A stretch of DNA of 55,179 nucleotides from Xanthomonas populi (GTDB lineage: Bacteria > Pseudomonadota > Gammaproteobacteria > Xanthomonadales > Xanthomonadaceae), in contig NZ_MDEJ01000010.1 of the NCBI RefSeq assembly GCF_002940065.1, positions 1-55,179 of the forward strand. The letters run 5' to 3'. Positions 37,919 to 47,066 of the stretch are shown one piece after another (position 1 is the first letter of the stretch; each line of letters begins with the position of its first letter). The position numbers and the translations under genes are program-made. The notes under the pieces are model-generated. The model saw nothing but the letters and a program-made list of their open reading frames with translations. It ran no database searches and had not been told where the DNA came from.

Positions 37919-38497
37919 TCAGTGCAGCAAGCCCTTATGGCGTGCCACATTGGCCGCCAATGCATCCATCAATCCCGGCGACAGGCAGTCGTACGGGGTC
38001 AAGCCGAGCTCGTTGAGACGCGCGCGTACGCCGTCCATGTCATCCGGCGGCGTGCCGGTTTCGATGATGGAGGACACGAACGCCGCAAAGCCCGGCGGCG
38101 ACCAGCCCGACTGTTGCGACAACTCGGTATGGATGAAGTCAAGACCGTAAAACGCATGGTCCTTGTTCTCGATGCGGCCAATCATATGCACACCGCAACC
38201 GGTACAGGCGTGGCGCTGGATCGCCGCGCTTTCGTCGACGATCTTGAGCTTCTCCGCATGCGCGGTGACCGTGACCTTGTCGCGCGGCACCACTGCAATC
38301 ACCGAAAAGGTCGCGCCTTCCGGCTTCCAGCATTTACTGCAACCGCAGGCGTGGTTATGCGCGGTCTGCGCACCCACTTCCACGGTCACCTTGTCGCTGG
38401 CACAATGGCATTCAAGGGTTCCCCCCTGAAAGCTTTCTGCACCTCCACGCGCAACACCACTGTCTACCGAAGGATGAATCGAGACGCTGGTCATCAT
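37919..38497 (-). CDS. gfa: S-(hydroxymethyl)glutathione synthase (formaldehyde-activating enzyme)
   Basis: 192 residues of the Gfa/CENP-V zinc-binding fold. It carries the cysteine sets [16 protein letters not shown] and [16 protein letters not shown], which bind zinc and glutathione. The enzyme has been proposed to speed condensation of formaldehyde with glutathione, giving the substrate of the adjacent class III alcohol dehydrogenase. GGAGGGGC lies just before the ATG at 38497, and a second ATG follows directly. It lies between adhC and fghA in the same direction. Confidence 0.94.
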   Translation of the reverse strand: MMTSVSIHPSVDSGVARGGAESFQGGTLECHCASDKVTVEVGAQTAHNHACGCSKCWKPEGATFSVIAVVPRDKVTVTAHAEKLKIVDESAAIQRHACTGCGVHMIGRIENKDHAFYGLDFIHTELSQQSGWSPPGFAAFVSSIIETGTPPDDMDGVRARLNELGLTPYDCLSPGLMDALAANVARHKGLLH

Positions 38498-38562
38498 GCC
38501 CCTCCCGGAGTATCGGGTACCACGTGCGCGGAAGCGGCCGCGCGCCTATCCTGGCCGTACGG

Positions 38563-39735
<1,173 letters not shown>

Positions 39736-40012
39736 TCATTTGAGGTAGGACCGGACCAGGCCGAGCAATTCCTGCACCCGCTCGGCGCGTTGCGCATCGG
39801 ACGTGGCGGCATGCCCGAAATCTTCCCGGATATGCGCTTCAAGCACCTGCGACATCAGCCCATTCACGGCCCCCCCGGATCGCGGCGATCTGCTGCAGCA
39901 CAGGCGCATAGTCTGCGCCCGTCTGCAACGCACGTTCAAGCGCATCGCATTGCCCACGTAAGCGTCGCACGCGTGCTAGCGCTCGCTTTTTCTCTTGCGG
40001 CGAATGCGGCAT
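39736..40012 (-). pseudogene. frmR: frmR formaldehyde-responsive repressor, frameshifted in a G7 tract
   Basis: A CsoR/RcnR/FrmR-family repressor in two frames. Codons 1-46 read [20 protein letters not shown] and on to QQIAAIR. Then a seven-G tract (plus-strand C7, 39870-39876) shifts the frame into a dead end. With six G the protein continues [19 protein letters not shown] to YLK, giving exactly 91 residues as in E. coli FrmR. In addition residue 35, the formaldehyde-sensing Cys of E. coli FrmR, is Tyr (TAT at 39908-39910, one base from TGT). Pro2 and His60 are kept. The gene is probably inactive; a sequencing error in the homopolymer is possible for the shift but would not explain Tyr35. 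Confidence 0.85.
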
Positions 40013-40027
40013 GACGGCTCCGGCCAG

Positions 40028-40046
40028 ATACTGGGGGGCAGGATAT
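40028..40046 (-). promoter_or_regulatory. FrmR/RcnR-type G-tract operator
   Basis: ATACTGGGGGGCAGGATAT contains a G6 core flanked by ATACT and AG-GATAT, close to the TACT-G6-N-AGTA design known for RcnR/FrmR-family sites. It lies 15 bases upstream of the frmR start, where it could repress the frmR-adhC-gfa-fghA operon. The site appears intact although the repressor gene is broken. Confidence 0.65.
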
Positions 40047-40290
40047 GGATCCGGATGAAAAAAAGCCATGGATGCAGTCACCTTCTGACGAAGATGCGGT
40101 TTGGCGACGGCGTATCCGATTGAGGGGAGATGTGCGCAGAGTACCGTCAGCGGTGATGCTGGCGCCGTGGCGCCGGTGCCATAGACCGATTCAAAACCGT
40201 CCTGGCTTCCCTGCAGATTCGCGACTGCACCCTAGAAACTAATCGCACTGCCGCATGACGGCGAGTGATGTGCACCTGCAGCATCTCCCA

Positions 40291-43200
40291 TTAACCCTTC
40301 TCCCCCTCCAGACGCATGCTTTCCGACACCGGCAGTTCGATCGTGCAGCGCACGCCATCCGGGTCCAGCGCATAGGTGGTTTCGGCTTGCAGTTGATACG
40401 GCAGCGCGCGCTCGATCAATTCGCTGCCGTACCCGGAGCCATGTGGCGCTTGGCCGGGCGCTGGCATGTTCACGCCGGTTTCGCTCCATTCGATCCGTAG
40501 CCGCGTGCCGTTACTGGTGCGCAGCAAGCGCCAACGTACCTGCAACTGGCCGCCGGGTTGTGAGAGCGCACCGTACTTATTCGCATTGGTCGCCAGCTCA
40601 TGCAGCGCCAGCGCAAAGGTCTGCACGGTGCTGGAGCGCAGACGCACGCCGCTGGGGCCATCCAGCACCACCTGCTCGCCCTGGCCGTGCGCATCGATCG
40701 CGCCCATTGCCGAAAGTTCGACATGGATCAACTCATCGAACAGGATGCGATCGCCCTCGTTCAAGCGCGACAGCAATCCCTGCACGCGTGCCAGTGCATC
40801 CAGACGGTCGTTGTAGATCAGCGCCAGCTCGGCGATGGTCTTGCTGCTGCGCTGCGTGCGGTTGAAGACCACGCGCACCACGCCCATCAGGTTGCGCGTG
40901 CGGTGCTGCAGTTCGGCCAGCAACACCTGCTGGCGATCTTCCCATTGCCGCCTCCGGGTCACATCCTGGCCGATCGTGAGATAGCCCAGCGGCTCGACAC
41001 CGCCATCACGCAGTGGCCGGATTGCACCTTCGATGAAGACGCGGCGGCCGTCCTTGCATTGATGCCAGCGAACGTTGGGGGCAAAGCCGGTGTGGTGCGC
41101 CTGTTCGATCTCGCGCTGCGGCACGCCGGCAAGGCGATCTTCTGCAACGAAGTTCATGGCGATATGTTGGCCCACCGCTTCTTCGGCGGTCCAGCCGAAC
41201 ACCGCTGCCGCACCGGGTGGCCAGGTCTGGATATGCCCGCTGGTGTCGGTGGTAAAGATCGCGTAGTCCAGCGCATTTTCCAGAATCAACCGGTAGCGCT
41301 CTTCGCTTTCGATCAGCGCGCCCTGTGCGCGTGCGCGCTCCAATGCCGCCCAGGTGCGCTCTGCGGTTTCTTCGGCCAGGCGGATTTCGGCAGCCGTCCA
41401 ATCGCGTGCAGTGCGCTGATTGACCACGAAGGTGGCGACCAGCTGGCCGCCATTGATCAGCGGCACCACGATCAGCGCACCGATGTCGTTGCCGAGATAG
41501 GCCACGCGCTGGCCGTCGTCGGGCAACGCTGCGTCGATGGCGGTGTCGCGTACCACCCATGTCTGCGCGTCGATCAGCCAGGGCATCGGCCAATCGCTCA
41601 GTGCCAAGCGCCGCGCCTGACTGGTTTCGCCAGGTTGATGCCAATCGCGCTCGACCACGTACTGCTGCGTTCTGCCATCCACTTCGACGAAATACGCGCG
41701 GCCAGCGTTCACGTGCTCGCCCAGCACGCGTGCGGCTTTGCCCTGTATCGCCGCCGGGTCGCTCAGCGGCCGCAGCGCATCGGACAGCTTCAGCAACAAT
41801 GCATTGCGATCCTGCACCTCGCGTAATGCTGCTTCGGCCAGCTTGCGGTCGGTGATGTCGAGCACGAACTCGAAGCCGGTTCCATCCGGCAGCCGCTTGG
41901 CGGCGAACAATGCCCAGCGGAGCGAGCCGTCCTTGCGCAGATATTCGCGCTCATACGGCGTGGTGCTGCCCTTGGCTTTCAACTCTTGAAAGGCCTGCGC
42001 GGTCAAGCCATGCGATGTTGCCGGGGTCAGGTTCTGCCAGGTCAGCGCGCCGGCTTCCACATCCGCACGGCTGTAACCGCTCATCTTCAAGAACGCATCG
42101 TTGGCATCGGTCAGGCGGCCATCCATATCAAAATACGTCGCCCCCACGGTTTCGATCGTCAGTGCGGTGCGGAAGCGCTCTTCACTGGCACGCAGCTGCT
42201 CTTGCGCACGTTTGCTGTCGGAGATATCGCGAAAATACGCCGACATGCCGCCATCGCTGGTGGGAGACAGACTGATGTCGACCCAATGGCCCAGCACCGG
42301 CGACGCCACATCCAGGCGAACCATCTGCCGCGTCTGTACGGCCTGCAGGTGCGCCGTGTGCGTTGCAGACCAGATCAACGCGGCGAACTCGTCCCCGATC
42401 ACCTTGCCCGGTAATTGTGCAGGCGAGCGCGCCCACAGCGCCTCGGCCTTACGATTGATATAGGTAAAGCGCCACTGCGCATCGAGGCCATAGAACGCGT
42501 CGGAAATGCTTTCCAGAATGTCGCGGTTATGCTCGGCAAGCACGCCCAGTCCGGCCTGCACGTGGCGTTGTCCGGTCACGTCCTGCACCACGGTCAATCC
42601 ACCGGTCACCTTGCTGCCATCGCGTAACGCAAAGGCGGTGACGCGTAGCCAACGTTCGGTGGTTCCATCCAGGTGGCGGAAATCGACCGGCGCTGCCGTG
42701 TCTTCGCCGCGCAACGCACGCACACCGGGAAACTGTTGCGGCGTCACCGGGTTGCCTTGCTGGTCGATTCCCTTCCATTGGTCTCCATACACGCTATCGA
42801 GCGAGGGACTGAGACCGGTCAATTGGTCGCTCAGCTGCGGGTTCTTGTAAGTGAAACGGCCTTGCGTATCGAACAGACCGACGCCAATCGGCACCTGGTC
42901 GAGCACCAGCGCCAGCCGTGTCTCGCTGTCGCGCAGGCGTTGTTCGGCCTGCTTGCGTGCGGTGATGTCGGCGGCGGTGCCGAACCACTCGCAGATGTTT
43001 CCCTGCGCATCCAGCGCCGGCAGGCCTTTGGTGGCGATCCACGCCACGCTGCCGTCCGCACGTCGTACCCGATGCTCGAAAATGATCGGTGTCTTTGTGT
43101 GGATGCCGGCGTCGATCTTCTGCCGCACCAATGCCTGATCGCCATCGGGAATGTAGTCCATCAGCCAGGCGCGACTCGGATTGACCGTATCGGCCAGAAA

Positions 43201-43890
43201 GCCTTTACCGGTCAGCGCGCGCATCTCACCCCAATCCGGGCTCATCCGGTAATGCACTTCGGAGCTTGCCAGCGACAACGCCACCAGCCGCGATTCGCTG
43301 GTCCGCAGCACCGCTTGAGCACGATTGCGCTCGACATAATCGGCGGCGGTCCATGCAAGCAATTCGAGCAACCTGAGTTCATGCTCCGCCAGCCGATACG
43401 GCACGGTGAATTGCGTACTGAGCAAACCCAGCAACACGCCGGCACGATTGAACATCGGTGTGAACTGCGCGGTACGAATACCACTACACAACGCAGACGC
43501 GTAGTCCGGCGTGCCCTTGCGTGGCGTAAACGCCTCGATGTCTTCGATCACCAGCTGTCGGCGCTCGCGGCGCACGGTATCGCAAATAGCCTGAAAACCG
43601 TCTTTCAAGAACTGCTGCACGAACGGTCGGCACTCGTCATGCCCACGATACACACCCAGTTCGATGTCGTTGCTGTGCTCGTCGACCAGTTGCACGCAAC
43701 CGCACTCGGTGCGCGCAAACGTGCAGGCAAGCGCGGCGATTTCCTGCAATGCCACCCGCATATCGAGCTGCGCTGCAAGACTGACCTGTAGCGTATGCAA
43801 CGTGCGCATGCCGGCCAGCTCTTCCAGCAAGCTCGCATCGTCTTTCAAACGTTCCACGTTGTCTCTATCTTCGTCAGGCGCACGCTTCAT
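40291..43890 (-). CDS. large PAS/GAF HWE-type sensor histidine kinase
   Basis: 1199 residues, no transmembrane segment seen. In order: GAF domain (about residues 30-175, with TECGCVQLVDEHSNDIELG), several PAS/PAC units (PAC signatures HRVRRADGSVAWIATKGL, EREYLRKDGSLRWALFAAKR and WHQCKDGRRVFIEGAI), a second GAF near residues 710-860, then the kinase. The phospho-acceptor box LLAELQHRTRNLMGVVRVVF, ATPase motif LALHELATNANKYGAL, WSETG and GSGYGSELIERAL match the HWE/HisKA_2 class, which is typical of light, redox or general-stress sensing kinases. No response regulator is adjacent, so it is an orphan. The start at 43890 (ATG with GGGAG upstream) is preferred to a TTG at 43956. Confidence 0.9.
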   Translation of the reverse strand: MKRAPDEDRDNVERLKDDASLLEELAGMRTLHTLQVSLAAQLDMRVALQEIAALACTFARTECGCVQLVDEHSNDIELGVYRGHDECRPFVQQFLKDGFQAICDTVRRERRQLVIEDIEAFTPRKGTPDYASALCSGIRTAQFTPMFNRAGVLLGLLSTQFTVPYRLAEHELRLLELLAWTAADYVERNRAQAVLRTSESRLVALSLASSEVHYRMSPDWGEMRALTGKGFLADTVNPSRAWLMDYIPDGDQALVRQKIDAGIHTKTPIIFEHRVRRADGSVAWIATKGLPALDAQGNICEWFGTAADITARKQAEQRLRDSETRLALVLDQVPIGVGLFDTQGRFTYKNPQLSDQLTGLSPSLDSVYGDQWKGIDQQGNPVTPQQFPGVRALRGEDTAAPVDFRHLDGTTERWLRVTAFALRDGSKVTGGLTVVQDVTGQRHVQAGLGVLAEHNRDILESISDAFYGLDAQWRFTYINRKAEALWARSPAQLPGKVIGDEFAALIWSATHTAHLQAVQTRQMVRLDVASPVLGHWVDISLSPTSDGGMSAYFRDISDSKRAQEQLRASEERFRTALTIETVGATYFDMDGRLTDANDAFLKMSGYSRADVEAGALTWQNLTPATSHGLTAQAFQELKAKGSTTPYEREYLRKDGSLRWALFAAKRLPDGTGFEFVLDITDRKLAEAALREVQDRNALLLKLSDALRPLSDPAAIQGKAARVLGEHVNAGRAYFVEVDGRTQQYVVERDWHQPGETSQARRLALSDWPMPWLIDAQTWVVRDTAIDAALPDDGQRVAYLGNDIGALIVVPLINGGQLVATFVVNQRTARDWTAAEIRLAEETAERTWAALERARAQGALIESEERYRLILENALDYAIFTTDTSGHIQTWPPGAAAVFGWTAEEAVGQHIAMNFVAEDRLAGVPQREIEQAHHTGFAPNVRWHQCKDGRRVFIEGAIRPLRDGGVEPLGYLTIGQDVTRRRQWEDRQQVLLAELQHRTRNLMGVVRVVFNRTQRSSKTIAELALIYNDRLDALARVQGLLSRLNEGDRILFDELIHVELSAMGAIDAHGQGEQVVLDGPSGVRLRSSTVQTFALALHELATNANKYGALSQPGGQLQVRWRLLRTSNGTRLRIEWSETGVNMPAPGQAPHGSGYGSELIERALPYQLQAETTYALDPDGVRCTIELPVSESMRLEGEKG

Positions 43891-44015
43891 CGTGACTGGT
43901 TTCTCCCTGCGCGCATCATTGATCTTTCGCCAAGGGTGAAGCCACACAATGCGCAATCACGAGCGAAGAGACCGTAGTAGCGTACTCGACATCTGCAGTA
44001 TTTTTTGACGGGTGA

Positions 44016-44038
44016 GGCTCCGTTTCAGAGACGGAGCC
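44016..44038. repeat. 8-bp stem hairpin in the spacer upstream of the HWE kinase
   Basis: GGCTCCGT (44016-44023) pairs with ACGGAGCC (44031-44038). No T run follows on either strand, so a terminator is unlikely. Nothing else between 43891 and 44345 looks coding. Confidence 0.4.
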
Positions 44039-44187
44039 GACGCGACTGCAACGTGGTGTCCACTCCGCTTGCAGTGATACCTGACCAAACACCGGCCATT
44101 TTTGCTGTACGGCAACGCCCGCTTGCAGCAAGGCAGCTGCGGTGCGTGCGCGATAAGACCTGTGCGAACGGTTTTTGTTGGCACCCA

Positions 44188-44215
44188 CTTTCGCATCTAT
44201 ATGAGTATGCGAAAG
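44188..44215. promoter_or_regulatory. CTTTCGCAT inverted repeat
   Basis: CTTTCGCAT (44188-44196) and ATGCGAAAG (44207-44215) form a perfect 9-bp inverted repeat with a 10-base AT-rich spacer, upstream of the leftward kinase gene and downstream of the lipoprotein gene. It has the shape of a dimeric-regulator operator; the regulator is unknown. Confidence 0.35.
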
Positions 44216-44345
44216 CCCATCAGAGGCCGGCGGCGAACGCGTATCGCGCGTCTTATTAATTACCTACAGGGCACTCTTTAAGTTGCATCGCACTGCTACT
44301 TCCAGCAGGCAGCTAAGAAACCACTACCTGCTTGATCAATCGATA

Positions 44346-44906
44346 TCAGCCGTGACGCGGCGGCGGCTTGAATCCCTCCGCTTCCAGGCATTGCAACAAC
44401 GACGGCGGCAGCGGCACATCCGGCACCGGCAGCGCGATGCCTTGCGCCGTGGCGCAGGCCTGTAGTGCTGCGTCGAATTCGGGGTCATGCGGTGGTGGCG
44501 GGCCGTGCGGGCCGTGCGGTTCGCCCGATTCGTCCCAGCTGTCTGGTCCACCGCGCCCCGGCCCGCCAGGCGGATGCGGCGGGAGCACAACCCCCTTGTT
44601 TGCCAGGCAGCCATCGAAGGCTGCGCGATCCAGTGGTCGATCGGGTATGTGCTCCTGCCGCGCGGCGGCTGGCGGTGATGGCAAGCGTGCGCCCTGCTCC
44701 TGCGCGCAGGCGTGCATTGCGGCCAGCTCGGCTGCACTCGGCCGCGGCGGGCCATGATGGCCGTGCGCAGGCGGCGGTGGGGGTGGCGGGGGTGGTGGCA
44801 TCGGTGGCGCGCCAGCAGAAGCGCCGCAGAGGCTGGCGCAGCCTCCCAGGCTCAGCGCAGCAAGCAGCGCAGTGGTGACGGCAAAGGTGGGGCGTGTCTG
44901 GACCAT
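44346..44906 (-). CDS. Pro/Gly/His-rich lipoprotein with four Cys-Gly-Leu-Pro repeats
   Basis: 186-residue predicted lipoprotein. The signal peptide ends in a lipobox (ALSLGGC, Cys about residue 24), followed by a second Cys and a poly-proline run of about ten Pro. The mature protein holds four related short units: HACAQEQGARLPSPP, DGCLANKGVVLPPHP, QACATAQGIALPVPD and QCLEAEGFKPPPR, each with a Cys, a Gly seven or fewer residues later, then Leu/Lys-Pro. Linkers are rich in Gly, Pro and His. No known domain was recognised. AGGGAG lies 9 bases before the ATG at 44906. The single Cys per unit suggests metal or disulfide chemistry in the periplasm, which is inference. Confidence 0.75.
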   Translation of the reverse strand: MVQTRPTFAVTTALLAALSLGGCASLCGASAGAPPMPPPPPPPPPPAHGHHGPPRPSAAELAAMHACAQEQGARLPSPPAAARQEHIPDRPLDRAAFDGCLANKGVVLPPHPPGGPGRGGPDSWDESGEPHGPHGPPPPHDPEFDAALQACATAQGIALPVPDVPLPPSLLQCLEAEGFKPPPRHG

Positions 44907-45105
44907 CGTCGATCTCCCTGGATGGATGGCGCACGTGTGCGCAGTGCACGCACGTGGCCGTGCGGGCGACGCCCGCGTTTCGTCCAGCAAAGCTTTGCAT
45001 CTGCATGTGCCGCGCATGTGTCGCCCGCGTGTCGTCATACGCCAAGCGCGGGCAGGCGCTGGCAGGCGCTGATCGCGCCGCTACAAGCGAGCCAGGCGTG
45101 ACGCG

Positions 45106-46209
45106 TCAGTTCTTGACGACGGCAGGTGCCACACTGACGGCAGCGTTTTCAACGGCGTTTTCAGGCAGCGATGCCATCACCGCAGCGCGAAAGCGCGCAG
45201 CGAACGCGGCATCGTTGGCCTGGTAGAAGGCACGCGCATTGGCCGATAGCTGATCCAGCTGCGCCTGCGGCAATGCCAACGCGGTTTCCACCGCATGCGC
45301 GATTCCCGCCGCATCGACAGAGTAATACGAAGCCAGACGCTGCTGACGCACCTGCGCCACCGGGATCAGCACACCGTGCTCGGGCCTGACCAATTCGTTC
45401 ATCGGCTCGCCGTCGGTCGCCAATGTCACCGCGCCTACGCTCAGCGCTTCCATCAGGTAATGGCCGAAGCCTTCGGCCTCGGACGGGCAGAGATGGAACA
45501 GATGCGCGTTCTGCAGCCGGCGCAGGCCGGCATCGTCGATATAGCGGACCCGGTGATCGATATTCGCTGCGACCACCGGCTTGCCGGCGGTGCGCGGGCT
45601 CTGCACTACCGTCAGCAGCGGCCACTTCGGATGGCGCTGCCAGGTCTCCAGCAGCACGCGGGTACCCTTGGCGGTGCTGCGCCCGGCCAGATGGAAGAAT
45701 GCGCGATGACGCGCCACCTGTGGGTCGTGACGATCCTGGCTGGTGAATCCGATGAAACGCGTGGTGCAGCCGAGAGTGCGAAAGATCCGTTCGGCGTGAT
45801 GGGTCTTGCATAGCACCGCGTCGAACTGAGGCAGATGCGGCAACCACTTGGTCAGCATCCACTCCGGATTGGGGACCAGCAGGTTGGCCTGGCCCAGCGG
45901 CAGGCAACGCGCATACACGCGCTCGGAAAAGATCTGCACCGGCACCCGCCCGAACAGCGCGCGGCTGGCCCACAGACGGGTTTCGCGCAGGGTGTCGTAC
46001 ACCCGCTGGCTGGTGAATCCCACTTCCTGCACCGGCACACCACCGGCACGCAGGGTCTGCGCCATCAATACCATGTCGCGGGTCAGGCCCACGCCGTTGT
46101 CGCGGCTGATCACCCGCGTCATCGGAAACGCCTTGTCATGCGCGCACTTGCCCTTGCAGCCGCACAGTGCCGATGGTATGGATTCCTTGGCGATGTCTCG
46201 TTCTGTCAT
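45106..46209 (-). CDS. glycosyltransferase, GT4-like (GT-B fold)
   Basis: 367 residues. The C-terminal half carries the group 1 glycosyltransferase signature, with the E-x7-E-type motif in CPSEAEGFGHYLMEALSVGAV and the preceding GTRVLLETWQRHPKWPLLTVV strand-helix unit of the nucleotide-sugar domain. The N-terminal half is less conserved and includes a Cys-rich CGCKGKCAHDKAF near residue 17, unusual for the family. There is no signal peptide. Acceptor and donor are unknown, and no other polysaccharide genes are adjacent. The start at 46209 lacks a good ribosome site. Confidence 0.85.
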   Translation of the reverse strand: MTERDIAKESIPSALCGCKGKCAHDKAFPMTRVISRDNGVGLTRDMVLMAQTLRAGGVPVQEVGFTSQRVYDTLRETRLWASRALFGRVPVQIFSERVYARCLPLGQANLLVPNPEWMLTKWLPHLPQFDAVLCKTHHAERIFRTLGCTTRFIGFTSQDRHDPQVARHRAFFHLAGRSTAKGTRVLLETWQRHPKWPLLTVVQSPRTAGKPVVAANIDHRVRYIDDAGLRRLQNAHLFHLCPSEAEGFGHYLMEALSVGAVTLATDGEPMNELVRPEHGVLIPVAQVRQQRLASYYSVDAAGIAHAVETALALPQAQLDQLSANARAFYQANDAAFAARFRAAVMASLPENAVENAAVSVAPAVVKN

Positions 46210-46337
46210 GTCGCGTCACACGTGTGCCAATGGATGACAAATTCAATCATTATGCTGCCTGCTCCAGCCTTGCAACTGCGAGCACCATGTATCCGGCAGC
46301 CACCACCCCACGCGGCCAAATCTTCGCGCCACCGACG

Positions 46338-47066
46338 ATGACCTCCATGGACATGCAACAACCCTGCGTTCTTGTGGTCGACGACGACCCTGACCTGCGC
46401 AAACTGATCGGCGAGTTCCTGAGCACCCACGGCTACCAGGTGGACGTTGCCGAAAATGTGGCGGAGATGCGCAAGAGCATCGCGCAGCGCCGCCCGGACC
46501 TCATCGTACTCGACGTGATGATGCCCGGAGAAGACGGGTTGAGCGCTGCACGGGCCCTGGCCAGCGAGCGCGGTTCACCTGCGGTCATCATGCTCAGCGC
46601 GCTGGGCAACGACACCGACCGCATCATCGGCCTGGAAGTGGGCGCCGACGATTACCTGGCAAAACCCTGCAACCCGCGCGAATTGCTGGCCCGGGTACGC
46701 GCGCTGCTGCGCCGCAGCCAGGCCAGCAACGAGCAGGCCGACCACCGCGGCAACGTCTACGAGTTCGCCGGCTGGCGGCTGGATGTGGTGCGCCGCGACC
46801 TGCGCGACCCCACCGGCATCTTCATCAACCTCTCCGATGGCGAATTCGCACTGCTGCGCACCTTCGTCGAGCACCCGCAGCGGGTGCTGAGCCGCGACCA
46901 GTTGCTGGACTACGCGCGCGGCCGCGAGACCGAGGTCTACGATCGCGCCATCGACAGCCAGATCAGCCGCCTGCGCCGCAAGATCAACGAGCGCGTGCAT
47001 ACCGAGTTGATTCGCACCGTGCGTAACGAAGGCTACATGCTGCTGCCGGGCGTCTCGCGTCTGTGA
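46338..47066 (+). CDS. OmpR-family response regulator
   Basis: 242 residues. The receiver domain has the acidic residues 15-17 in VLVVDDDPDL, phospho-acceptor Asp59 in DLIVLDVMMPGEDG and ADDYLAKPCNPREL. The C-terminal winged helix includes LSDGEFALLRTFVEHPQRVLSRDQLLDYARGRE and QISRLRRKINE. The start is not marked by a ribosome site; in-frame ATG codons occur at 46287, 46338 and 46347, and 46338 is a compromise. It overlaps the histidine kinase gene by four bases (GTGA), so the two form a two-component pair. The winged-helix wording resembles OmpR more than PhoB. Target genes are unknown. Confidence 0.9.
   Translation: MTSMDMQQPCVLVVDDDPDLRKLIGEFLSTHGYQVDVAENVAEMRKSIAQRRPDLIVLDVMMPGEDGLSAARALASERGSPAVIMLSALGNDTDRIIGLEVGADDYLAKPCNPRELLARVRALLRRSQASNEQADHRGNVYEFAGWRLDVVRRDLRDPTGIFINLSDGEFALLRTFVEHPQRVLSRDQLLDYARGRETEVYDRAIDSQISRLRRKINERVHTELIRTVRNEGYMLLPGVSRL

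Noticed and set aside
44016-44038. GGCTCCGT/ACGGAGCC hairpin as a terminator
   Set aside because: No T run follows on either strand.
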